In this document: piece by piece, positions 37,634 to 45,436 of the stretch
Layout: every line of letters begins with the position of its first letter
Numbering within the stretch: position 1 is the stretch's first letter
NCBI GenBank assembly: GCA_963723965.1
Contig: CAVRSV010000025.1
Coordinates: 136,294 to 200,293, forward strand
Source: JARRKC01 sp963723965
GTDB lineage: Bacteria; Acidobacteriota; UBA6911; RPQK01; JAPXNP01
Reading direction: 5' to 3'
DNA: 64,000 nt
Translations under genes and position numbers: made by a program
Notes under the pieces: model-generated
What the model saw: the letters and a program-made list of their open reading frames with translations, nothing else
What the model was told of the DNA's origin: nothing
Databases searched by the model: none

Positions 37634-38812
37634 CTACACCATCGGTTCGGGCGGGCCGGGGCGGTGGGGCGGGCGGATGGACTGGAAGACACGCCCTCCC
37701 CACTCGGTCCGCAGAAATGCCCAAATCATCAGAACCAGGGCGGCCAGGATGCCCAGGGCCAGCCAGTCGTTGAATTCCATGCGCTGGAAGATTCCCCCTT
37801 CGCCGACTCCGGGCATCAGCGTCGGCATGATGGGCAGGCCGTACTTGCGAGCCAGAAACTCGATGTCACGGATGTCGATGACCTTGGCGTGTTCTTCGGT
37901 CAGGAAGCGCATGATGACCGACGAGCGCGCTCCGATACCCGGCGGCGGACGGGTGACGACCCCGGGAGGGAACTCCTTTTGTCCGGCTCCGCGACCCAGC
38001 GAACTCGCTCCTCCCCCCACGTTGACGTAGATTCGGATGGGCCGGTCGCCCGCCCGATCCCGATAGATCTCCATCCGCCGATCGACGCTCTCTGCATAGC
38101 CCGGCTCGTGGATGAACGGCAGCTTCAGCTCATGAATCGCCCTGATGATCTCCTCCCGCCCCTTGGGGTCCATCCCCACACCCAGATCATTGTCCCCGCC
38201 GATGGAGGCCGCCAGCGAATGGAATTTGAAGATGCCCTTGTCGTATAGCATCCGTTCCATGTCGATCCAGAGGAAACCGGGCTCGTTGGCTCCCCACTGA
38301 GAAGCACCGCAACTGGCGATGATCAGGGGCTTGAGCTGGAGAGTTTGAACGGCCGCCAGCACACAGAGATTCATCGCCGGGAACGATCCCGAGTACCCGA
38401 TGGCCACCTCGTCGCCGGTCTTCGCCCCGGCTTCCTTGAGCATCTGGACCAGAACAGCCGCGAAGTTGGGATTCACCGTCGTCTGCTTGGCGGCCAACTG
38501 GCCCATTTCCGTCGTCACCGGTGTCCACATCGCTCCCAGCAGCCCTGACTCGGTCGGATCGGTCTCAGGATCGATGGGGATCCCCAACTTCAAACGCTCG
38601 GCCTTGATTGCCTGCATCGCCTGTTCGGCGAGGGTCGCCGCGTCAAGCTTCTCGGTGTAGTAAGACTGGCGTTTCTCAACCCGGAATCGCTCCACCGTCC
38701 ACAGCCCGACCAGCGCAACGATCGTGATGATGATGAGAATGCCCAGCGACACATGGCGGGGGCGCCAGTAGATCCTTCTCTGAAATGCGACGAGTCCATC
38801 CGAAGGTTTCAT
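37634..38812 (-). CDS. pgsW: Poly-gamma-glutamate system protein PgsW
   Basis: A 392-residue protein with one N-terminal membrane segment (LGILIIITIVALVGLWTV) and one near the C terminus (LALGILAALVLMIWAF), and a large domain between them (VAIGYSGSFPAMNLCVLAAVQTL, IIASCGASQWGANEPGFLW). I recognise it as the PgsW-type protein found with pgsB and pgsC in Gram-negative poly-gamma-glutamate loci; its biochemical role is unknown. Its ATG overlaps the pgsC stop as ATGA (38809-38812), a sign of translational coupling. Confidence 0.85.
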   Translation of the reverse strand: MKPSDGLVAFQRRIYWRPRHVSLGILIIITIVALVGLWTVERFRVEKRQSYYTEKLDAATLAEQAMQAIKAERLKLGIPIDPETDPTESGLLGAMWTPVTTEMGQLAAKQTTVNPNFAAVLVQMLKEAGAKTGDEVAIGYSGSFPAMNLCVLAAVQTLQLKPLIIASCGASQWGANEPGFLWIDMERMLYDKGIFKFHSLAASIGGDNDLGVGMDPKGREEIIRAIHELKLPFIHEPGYAESVDRRMEIYRDRAGDRPIRIYVNVGGGASSLGRGAGQKEFPPGVVTRPPPGIGARSSVIMRFLTEEHAKVIDIRDIEFLARKYGLPIMPTLMPGVGEGGIFQRMEFNDWLALGILAALVLMIWAFLRTEWGGRVFQSIRPPHRPGPPEPMV

Positions 38813-39279
38813 GGCAGCAACTCCGCTCCCAGGAAAACGACGAGCAACAGGCGCACCATGACCGAGGCGGTCAGAAGAGCGCAAACGGTTTCCACCAACC
38901 CCTGCCGATCCATCCACAGGGCGATCAATCCGGGGATGATATAGCCGATCACGGTCAAGGCCTGGTCGCTGTAGGGCACGTATTGCCCTTCGAAGGCCCG
39001 AAAAGCGGCTCCGATCAGGTACCCTACCAGGATCATCAGGACCGTTCGCCGCCGGCCGTAGACGATCATGATCGACGACAGGGCCCGCACGATCAGGAAG
39101 GTTGCCAGGGCCGCTCCCAGAGTCAGGACGACACTCCAGGGCTTGTCGAGAAAGAGGGCGAGATAGCCGGGCACGACCATCCCGCCTGCGGCCAGCCCGA
39201 TCGCCTCGGCCGACACCATGTTCAGAGCCAGACCGATTCCGATCGCCAGCGCCAACGTTTCAGGATTCAAAGGGCCCAT
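38809..39279 (-). CDS. pgsC: Poly-gamma-glutamate synthesis membrane protein PgsC/CapC
   Basis: 156 residues, four to five hydrophobic helices and the family text NMVSAEAIGLAAGGMVVPGYLALFL. PgsC forms the membrane complex with PgsB that makes and passes out poly-gamma-glutamate. Start ATG 39279 (GGTGGCAG upstream) gives the usual length of ~150; the open frame further upstream lies inside pgsB and has no homology. Stop overlaps the pgsW start. Confidence 0.92.
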   Translation of the reverse strand: MGPLNPETLALAIGIGLALNMVSAEAIGLAAGGMVVPGYLALFLDKPWSVVLTLGAALATFLIVRALSSIMIVYGRRRTVLMILVGYLIGAAFRAFEGQYVPYSDQALTVIGYIIPGLIALWMDRQGLVETVCALLTASVMVRLLLVVFLGAELLP

Positions 39280-39320
39280 CTGCCACCCGCCTCTCCGTGC
39301 GGCCCGGAGGTACGATCCCT

Positions 39321-40523
39321 CTATGCCGTCGGTTTCAACACGCTCCGATTCTTGAAGTACTCCACGATCTCCAGCCCCTTCCCCCCGATATTGGCCATCC
39401 CCATGACCAGTGAGGATCGTCCCGACAGGCTCACGCAGGATTCGAAGACCTCGCTGACCGTGCGGTTCTCGGCGTAGACGATTTTCCGCATGTCCACGCC
39501 GGCCTTCACCGCGGCCCGTCCCAGGATGTATGTCCCCTGGCCGATCAGGACATAATGATCGGCCGGCGACCAGCTCGCGCAATCCCTGCCCAATTGGCTG
39601 GAGCGGTCAGGCCGATCGCCCCGGCAATTGAACAAGATGATCCTCGTCTCCACGTCCGGGAAGCGGTCCAACATCATTTCCCAGATCAGGCGGCTCGATT
39701 CAGGATCGTTGGCGGCGAAGCCGTTGACGAAGACAATACGGCGTCCGAAGAAATCCAGTTCGTGGGTCGTCATTGCTCCCGGATCCGGCGCAGAACGCCA
39801 CATTCCGCGCAATGCCGTTTCCCGGTCAATGCCGAAGGTGTGACAGACTTTCAACGCCAGAGCCACGTTCTCCGAGTGCTCCACATGGCGGAAGCCGGTC
39901 ATTCCCGCCTCGGCTATTTCCTCCACCTCCTCGGCGGTCACGGCAACGCACTCCGTCCCGCCTTCCGCGGTGATCTTCTTGAAAAGCTCCAGGTGTTTGC
40001 GTTCGGCCGTAAAGAGGACCTTGCCGCGTGGGATCACCCCGGCAAGCGCCAGCGCCACATCCTCCTCTGTCGGACCCATCTCGTCCAGGTGGTCGGCCCG
40101 CACATTGGTGATGACGGCGTGAGTGGCCCGGATCAACCTGGCCTCGCTCAGCCATTGCAGAAACGGACGAATCGCCATGCACTCGACGACCAGTGCACGG
40201 CTGCCGATCCGGGCGGCGGCCGCGACGATCCTCACCTGCTCGATGACGTTTGCATGAGAAACCCGGAAGATCGGATATTCGCTGCCGTCGGGGAGAATCA
40301 GCCGGGGGAGCGTCCCCGTCGTCTTGGCGCAGACGACCATCCCTCCTTCGCGAAGGCCTGCCGCGATGAGCCGCGTCACGCTCGATTTCCCCCGCGTGCC
40401 GTTGACGTGAATCCGGATCGGAATCCGCCGCAACCGGCGGCGAAGCAGCGCTCCCTCCACCAATCCGAACACCACCAGCGCCAATGTCACGCCCAGCAAC
40501 GGCCAGAAGAACTGCCCGGACAT
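39321..40523 (-). CDS. pgsB: Poly-gamma-glutamate synthase PgsB/CapB
   Basis: A 400-residue amide ligase of the Mur-ligase-like CapB family. An N-terminal membrane helix (LLGVTLALVVFGLVEGAL) precedes the P-loop HVNGTRGKSSVTRLI (residues ~41-48), followed by NVRADHLDEMGPTEEDVA and VFVNGFAANDPES. It ligates glutamate through its gamma-carboxyl using ATP. The ATG at 40523 has GGAG upstream. First gene of pgsB-pgsC-pgsW; no pgsA/capA or gamma-glutamyl hydrolase follows. Confidence 0.94.
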   Translation of the reverse strand: MSGQFFWPLLGVTLALVVFGLVEGALLRRRLRRIPIRIHVNGTRGKSSVTRLIAAGLREGGMVVCAKTTGTLPRLILPDGSEYPIFRVSHANVIEQVRIVAAAARIGSRALVVECMAIRPFLQWLSEARLIRATHAVITNVRADHLDEMGPTEEDVALALAGVIPRGKVLFTAERKHLELFKKITAEGGTECVAVTAEEVEEIAEAGMTGFRHVEHSENVALALKVCHTFGIDRETALRGMWRSAPDPGAMTTHELDFFGRRIVFVNGFAANDPESSRLIWEMMLDRFPDVETRIILFNCRGDRPDRSSQLGRDCASWSPADHYVLIGQGTYILGRAAVKAGVDMRKIVYAENRTVSEVFESCVSLSGRSSLVMGMANIGGKGLEIVEYFKNRSVLKPTA

Positions 40524-40576
40524 CGCCTCTCCAGGATTCGGCAAACCGCCTCGAAACGATTCACTTCACTACTATG

Positions 40577-40900
40577 AGAGGAGTCTAGCTCCACCCCCCT
40601 TCCCTTACAAGAAGACGAGAAAGAAGTTGCTCGCCTCGGGGGATTCTTTGTCCGCGCCCTGGATGATGCGGTGCGGTTGGACGCACGTGTGTCGAGCGCT
40701 GCAGGGGCGATGCAAAATACATGAAGCGAAGGCGGGTTCTGACCACTCGGCAAGAGGACTCAGTTGCGCCGTTGGGGTGGCGCGAGCAATTTCGAGGGGC
40801 GAAGGGCAAGGCGAGGAAGGGCGAAGGGCGAAGGGCGAAGGGCGAACGATGGACAAGAGGAAGGCATTGGCCTAACCTGCCCCGAGAGGAGGAAGAACCC
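40577..40900. other. Intergenic region with GGGCGAA heptamer array
   Basis: The divergent region between pgsB and the tannase gene. Four perfect tandem GGGCGAA heptamers occupy 40819-40846, with degenerate units (GGGCAAG, GCGAGGAA) just before. The rest carries no gene. The heptamer length matches that of foldbacks A and B, though the unit sequence differs. Confidence 0.7.
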
Positions 40901-42475
40901 GTGAGACATTCAACCCCGTCGACCCCCCTGTTGGCGCTCCTTGGCGTTTCTCTTTCGTTCGGTGGAGGCGTCCTGGCCGGAACCTGCGAGGAGATGACCC
41001 GGTTCACGCTGCCGGGCTATGACATCGTCATCAACGAGGCCAGAACCGTACCCGAGGGTCCGCTCCCGCCGGGTCGGTTCGGAGCGGGATACCAGGGCGT
41101 GATCCCCCAACACTGCCGCGTCGACGGGGAGATCGACAAGCGGGAGGGGCGGGATGGCAAACCCTACGCCATCGGCTTTGCCGTTGCCATGCCGAAGGAC
41201 TGGAACGGCCGTTTCCTTTTTCAGGGCGGCGGCGGGCTCAACGGCACGGTGGCAAACCCCGTCGGGCTCCAGAGTGCCGGCGCGCCGGCCCTGGCGCGCG
41301 GCTTCGCGGTGGTGAGCACCGACAGCGGCCACAAGGCGCGGGAGGGAATGGCCTTCGACGGGTCCTTCTTCGCCGATCAGGAGGCCACGCTGAACTTTCT
41401 GTACAAGGCGATCGGAAAAACCACCGTTGTGGCCAAGGCCATGGTCCGTGAGTATTACTCCAAACCGATCGGACATGCCTACTACGTGGGCTGCTCCACG
41501 GGGGGACGCGAAGGGATGATCATGTCCCAGCGCTTCCCGGAGTACTACGACGGGATCGTGTCGGGTGCCCCGGCCATGCGGACCAACGTCTCCAACCTCG
41601 CCACGCGCTGGGTCCGGGTCTCCCTCAACCAGGCGGCACCTCTGGACGCTAGCGGCCAGCCCGTCGTGGGAGGGGGCCTGCCGGAGAGCGATCAGAAGCT
41701 GCTGGTCGATGCCTTCCTCCGAGCCTGCGACGAGAAGGACGGTATCAAGGACGGCATGGTCTTCGACGTCGAGGGCTGTGATTTCGACCCGGCGTCCCTG
41801 ATGTGTCAGGGTGAGAAGACCGACGAGTGCCTGTCGGAGGAACAGGTGAAGGCGTTGCACCAGGGCATGGCGGGACCCATCGATTCTCGAGGACACCCGG
41901 TCTATTCCGGCTTTCCCTACGACACGGGCATCATCGCCAAGCCGCCCGCGAGCTTCATTCCCGGCCTGCTGGTCATGTCCGGCAGTGTCCTCGGTCCCCC
42001 CACGCGGGAGACGACCCTGGACATCGACCAGGCCTCCATCGCCGCCGACACGGCGCAGGCCGAGGTGGGCAATACGTTCAAATGGACCAACCTGAGCACG
42101 TTTTCCGGGCACGGGGGCAAACTGATTTTCTACCACGGCATGAGCGACCCCTGGTTTTCCGCTCTGGACACGATGACCTATTACCGGAATCTGGTGCGGG
42201 ACAACGGGGGCGCCGACCAGGTCGCGGACTGGAGCCGCCTCTTCCTGGTTCCGGGCATGGGCCACTGCGGCGGCGGAGCGCAGACCCTGGATCGCTTCGA
42301 CATGCTCGATGCCATCGTCAAGTGGGTGGAGGAAGGAGAGGCGCCGGGTTCAGTCGTCGCAACGGGTCGGGCCTATCCGGATCGCAGCCGACCGCTCTGC
42401 GCCTATCCGAAACACGCGCAGTACACCGGCCAGGGGAACAGCGAAGACGCCGGAAACTTCGAATGCCGTCAATAG
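40901..42475 (+). CDS. Tannase / feruloyl esterase family protein, exported
   Basis: A 524-residue alpha/beta-hydrolase of the tannase family that cleaves phenolic esters such as gallate or ferulate from plant material. The GTG at 40901 has GAGAGGAGG upstream and starts a signal peptide. YVGCSTGGREGM contains the nucleophile (Ser199), YHGMSDPWF the acid (Asp416) and VPGMGHCGGG the His455; the Cys next to Ser and His match the conserved disulfide of the family. Upstream in-frame codons (to 40721) come from the heptamer array and lack homology. Fits with the arabinofuranosidases, since ferulate is esterified to arabinose in plant walls. Confidence 0.9.
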   Translation: MRHSTPSTPLLALLGVSLSFGGGVLAGTCEEMTRFTLPGYDIVINEARTVPEGPLPPGRFGAGYQGVIPQHCRVDGEIDKREGRDGKPYAIGFAVAMPKDWNGRFLFQGGGGLNGTVANPVGLQSAGAPALARGFAVVSTDSGHKAREGMAFDGSFFADQEATLNFLYKAIGKTTVVAKAMVREYYSKPIGHAYYVGCSTGGREGMIMSQRFPEYYDGIVSGAPAMRTNVSNLATRWVRVSLNQAAPLDASGQPVVGGGLPESDQKLLVDAFLRACDEKDGIKDGMVFDVEGCDFDPASLMCQGEKTDECLSEEQVKALHQGMAGPIDSRGHPVYSGFPYDTGIIAKPPASFIPGLLVMSGSVLGPPTRETTLDIDQASIAADTAQAEVGNTFKWTNLSTFSGHGGKLIFYHGMSDPWFSALDTMTYYRNLVRDNGGADQVADWSRLFLVPGMGHCGGGAQTLDRFDMLDAIVKWVEEGEAPGSVVATGRAYPDRSRPLCAYPKHAQYTGQGNSEDAGNFECRQ

Positions 42476-42508
42476 GGCAGGAGACCGGCCGGAGCACCGA
42501 TCCGAAGA

Positions 42509-42536
42509 GTGACCGGCGGACAGGGCCGCCGGTCAC
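42509..42536. terminator. Convergent hairpin terminator
   Basis: GTGACCGGCGG, loop ACAGGG, CCGCCGGTCAC: a perfect 11-bp stem between the tannase stop (plus) and the stop of the repeat protein (minus). No T-tract on either side, so either a bidirectional GC-rich terminator or an RNA-stabilising hairpin. Confidence 0.7.
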
Positions 42537-42560
42537 CGATGTCAGGAGTGGATAGAGCGG

Positions 42561-43946
42561 CTACCCGTTTCCTCCCCCGCCTCCGCCGTTATTCCCGTTG
42601 TTGTTCCCCTTGCCGTTCTTGTTTCCATTGGCGCCGCCGTTGCTCGTGGCGCCCGGCTCGGATGCGTTCCCCCCGGCGTTGCCGTTGTCCTGGCCGTAGT
42701 GATTGCCGTTGTTGCCTTCGCCGTGGTTGCCGTTGTCCGCTCCGTAGTGGTTGCCGTTGTCACCCTGGCCCTGGTTGCCGTTGTCCGCTCCGTAGTGGTT
42801 GCCGTTGTCACCCTGGCCCTGGTTCCCGTTGTCCGCTCCGTAGTGGTTGCCGTTGTCGCCCTGGCCCTGGTTCCCGTTGTCCGCTCCGTAATGGTTGCCG
42901 TTGTCCGCACCGTCTGGGCTTCCGGAACCACCATTTCCGGTGTCGATGATGTTAACGAAGTCCTGTGCAATGAGCGGAACGGAGACGTCTCCTTCATCGT
43001 CGTTCGAGCTCACGTCCAGGTCGGCCGTGAGGGTCAGGAGAATCTCGTCACCATTTGCCACCTCACCCAGGGCGGTCAGGATTTCCCGGGACGAGAACTT
43101 CAAGACGAGGTCCATATACCCGTCGGAGGCTTCGCCGCCGCAGTCTCCGGGGCCGGCCACATCCTCGAACGCCCACCGTAATGGCGGCACGCCTTCGAGG
43201 AGAATCGACGACGGATCGATCTTGGAGACATCAACGAGATCACTCCCCAGGAGCGCGACCGGGAGGACTCCGCGCGTTCTGACGTTGAAGGGGTTGACGC
43301 ACGAGCCCGGCTTGATGTCGAGCGCCGCAGGCGGAGAAATGCTGAGCGAAACGAACCCGTTTTCCCCGAAAGTGCCGGCCAGGGTCTGCGGATCCGAATC
43401 GCTCAGGGTCGGAGTCCCAGTGTAACGAGCGCGAATGAAGACGTGATAACCCTCGTAACCTTCGATGGTGCCGACCCCTGAGAGTTCAAACGAGATCTCT
43501 CCGGTGGGATCGCAGCTCGCGTCCCCGGTGAACTTGGTCGTGACGTTCACGAGGGGTCTCAGGGAGACGACAAAGGTCCCCGAGGGGTCGGCCGATCCCC
43601 AGGGCGCTCCCGAGTTGACGAGTTCGAGGGTCCCGCCCGAGTAGACGGTTTGATAGATGAAGTCCGGGTAAAGCGTCTCGCCACCCTCGTCGACGGGTTC
43701 GCACGCCTGGAGCTGGACCACATCGGCCGCACTCAGAATCGTTGCGCCGGAAAGGGCGTAATAGCCGGTACTGGATGCCTGGATTTCATTGCCGGGTTGG
43801 CCTTCACCTCCCCCATAGAGCAACTCCTGCCATTCACCGGGCGGAAACGCTCCATCCTGGGACGTCCAGGTTCCGACGGCAGGCTGGGCTGCGAGAAAGG
43901 GAAGGAACAGAAATGCTGCCAGACACACGGGGAGAAACTTCTTCAT
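42561..43946 (-). CDS. Secreted protein with C-terminal Asn/Gly tandem repeat
   Basis: 461 residues. A signal peptide (VCLAAFLFLPFLAAQ) is followed by a beta-rich region of ~190 residues, then a domain of ~120 residues containing LDIKPGSCVNPFNVRTRGVLPVALLG and DGYMDLVLKFSSREIL, which recurs in many secreted bacterial proteins. The C terminus (~100 residues) is low-complexity: near-identical 16-residue units (DNGNQGQGDNGNHYGA) and a final Gly/Asn run. No transmembrane or sorting motif is evident. Function unknown; a surface or matrix protein with a flexible, hydrated tail is my inference. Confidence 0.85.
   Translation of the reverse strand: MKKFLPVCLAAFLFLPFLAAQPAVGTWTSQDGAFPPGEWQELLYGGGEGQPGNEIQASSTGYYALSGATILSAADVVQLQACEPVDEGGETLYPDFIYQTVYSGGTLELVNSGAPWGSADPSGTFVVSLRPLVNVTTKFTGDASCDPTGEISFELSGVGTIEGYEGYHVFIRARYTGTPTLSDSDPQTLAGTFGENGFVSLSISPPAALDIKPGSCVNPFNVRTRGVLPVALLGSDLVDVSKIDPSSILLEGVPPLRWAFEDVAGPGDCGGEASDGYMDLVLKFSSREILTALGEVANGDEILLTLTADLDVSSNDDEGDVSVPLIAQDFVNIIDTGNGGSGSPDGADNGNHYGADNGNQGQGDNGNHYGADNGNQGQGDNGNHYGADNGNQGQGDNGNHYGADNGNHGEGNNGNHYGQDNGNAGGNASEPGATSNGGANGNKNGKGNNNGNNGGGGGGNG
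42679..42912. repeat. 48-bp coding tandem repeat
   Basis: Nearly five units of 48 bp inside the Asn/Gly repeat protein gene. The units at 42727, 42775 and 42823 differ by only a few bases; the one at 42679 is more diverged, and the last (from 42871) is partial. It encodes 16-residue repeats. The near-identity indicates recent expansion and probable length variation between strains. Confidence 0.9.
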
Positions 43947-43967
43947 GTTGCCCTCCTTGAGCTAGAA

Positions 43968-44588
43968 TCAGCCTCCCCCAGTTAACTTGAATTGTAAGGG
44001 CCGCTTGCCGAAAACACAACCCGGCCGCAGCTGACCCCCATCCTGCTTGCCGTCGCTAACAGATCTCATTGCAGGGGACTCGATCCCACCATCACAGGTG
44101 GGTGAACTCGTAGTGGATTTCCCGGGAAGGAAGCCGGCGTGGAGGATTCTCAGACCGTCTACCTCGACGAGATAGGCCAATCCTTCTGCTCCACCGTATC
44201 CGTGTCCCGTAACCGCGCTTGCCGTCACCTGCACGCCATCGCGCGAGAAACGTTCGCCCGGTGCCGCGACACGGCGCCAGGGAAGACCGCCCGTGATCTC
44301 TGCAGGCTTCGAATCTACAACCAGGTTCACATCAGGCAGTCGTCTGGCAATTTCGTAGGGACGCGATTCGGAGGCTGCTCCTTGGATTTTGGCGATCAGA
44401 ACAGTGATCTTCTGACCGGCCAACTCGTGGGGATTGAGACGCCCGTTGGCAAGGCCCGATTCCGGTGAATCGTCGGCCGCCGCTTTGTCGAAAATGAGCA
44501 GATGGTCTTTCGTCTTCACGGCGAATCCACCGCCGTAATAGCCGCCGAGGTACCACGGGTAGGCTTCTCCGTATCTGGGGTGCTGCAT
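43968..44588 (-). pseudogene. Metallo-beta-lactamase-like protein lacking the metal motif (probable remnant)
   Basis: About 206 residues. The N-terminal part (WYLGGYYGGGFAVKTKDHLLIFDKA, SLANGR-like SGLANGRLNPHELAGQKITVLIA) and the middle (EGLAYLVEVDGLRILHAGF) look like a metallo-beta-lactamase-fold hydrolase. The HxHxDH loop that should follow ITVLI is replaced by unrelated residues (AKIQGAASESRPYE), and after HAGF the second metal site is lost in low-quality sequence ending in a Gly-rich tail. It looks like a gene broken by deletion and then extended by chance; an enzymatically dead but expressed protein is the alternative. It is 21 nt upstream of the repeat-protein gene, same strand. Confidence 0.55.
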
Positions 44589-44775
44589 CAGTCGACATTT
44601 CAAGGATTCGGCTCATCACGGTTTCGCCGTGGCGTCCCCGGTTGGCAGTCTCGGCAACCCGCAGTGAATTCTACGCTAACCCGGGGTCGTCCGGATCCCT
44701 GTGGATCTGGCACCGGGACAGGGCCCGGCCGCAGACCGAAGCAGTGTCACCTTGGCCTTGAAGAGAGAGAATCAT

Positions 44776-44804
44776 TGCTTTCAAATGAGGAACCGGATAG
44801 ACTC
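44776..44804 (+). promoter_or_regulatory. Possible promoter for the RRM protein gene
   Basis: TTGCTT, 17 bp, TAGACT about 200 nt before the start codon of the RNA-binding protein. It would leave a long 5' leader of the kind seen in cold-inducible genes. Rest of 44604-45005 shows nothing else. Confidence 0.3.
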
Positions 44805-45005
44805 TACTTGTTTCACCAGTTTGGGGCCTCCTGTGTGAAACTCTATTGAAGAAATCTTTCTGATGGCCTCAGCAAGTCTCACCTTGTGAAAGACACCCAA
44901 GAGACGACCAACCAGTACGTGGTTCCTCAGTTGTTCATCCATGTTCTGCTTCTTCTCCGGTTTACGTCCCAGGGTTGAGGAAATTTCGTTTTCCAGGAGG
45001 AAGAC

Positions 45006-45326
45006 ATGAACAGCAGAAAACTCTACGTAGGTGGTCTACCTTATTCCATTTCCGACAAACAGTTGGAAGAAATGTTCGCGTCGTACGGAACGGTCGAGTC
45101 GGCCCGTGTGATCACAGATCGCATGACGGGTCGCTCCAAAGGCTTCGGCTTCGTTGAGATGAGTTCTCAGGAAGAGGCCCAGGCCGCGATCGACAAGGTC
45201 AACGGCACCAGCGTCGAAGGCCGGTCTCTGACGGTCAATGAAGCCAAACCGCAGGCTCCTCGCAGCGATGGCGGTGGCAGAGGCGGTTACGGCGGCGGCG
45301 GCGGCGGCGGACGCAATCGCTGGTAG
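45006..45326 (+). CDS. RRM-type RNA-binding protein with Gly-rich tail
   Basis: 106 residues: a single RNA recognition motif followed by a Gly/Arg tail. RNP2 is LYVGGLPYS and RNP1 is KGFGFVEM, so the aromatic RNA-contact residues are kept. The start has CAGGAGGAAG upstream. Such small proteins, like cyanobacterial Rbp proteins, bind mRNA and are often cold-induced; the 400-nt gene-free stretch upstream would allow a long regulatory leader. A hairpin follows 19 nt after the stop. It is convergent with the FtsH-like gene. Confidence 0.93.
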   Translation: MNSRKLYVGGLPYSISDKQLEEMFASYGTVESARVITDRMTGRSKGFGFVEMSSQEEAQAAIDKVNGTSVEGRSLTVNEAKPQAPRSDGGGRGGYGGGGGGGRNRW

Positions 45327-45344
45327 TTCCCGTCTGAGAAGTGA

Positions 45345-45373
45345 GAAGGGGCGACCTATCGGGTTGCCCCTTC
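45345..45373 (+). terminator. Hairpin after the RRM protein gene
   Basis: GAAGGGGCGACC, a 5-nt loop, GGTTGCCCCTTC: a 12-bp stem with one G.T pair, 19 nt after the stop codon. It lacks a long U-tract. Probable terminator, possibly shared with the convergent FtsH-like gene. Confidence 0.65.
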
Positions 45374-45436
45374 ATCCTGCCCGAAATGGATTCCGGGGAA
45401 ACGTGCAAGCCCGGTGAGCGGGTTAGAACCCCTGAC

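Noticed and set aside
40721..40900. Upstream ATG for the tannase gene
   Set aside because: The added 60 residues are encoded by the heptamer array, lie before the signal peptide and lack homology.
42679..42912. Possible CRISPR array
   Set aside because: The 48-bp units are contiguous without spacers and keep the coding frame of the secreted protein.
44060..44085. tRNA-like T-arm (GGGATCGAGTCCCC on the minus strand)
   Set aside because: The T-loop base 54 is A instead of T, and no acceptor, anticodon or D arm can be folded around it.
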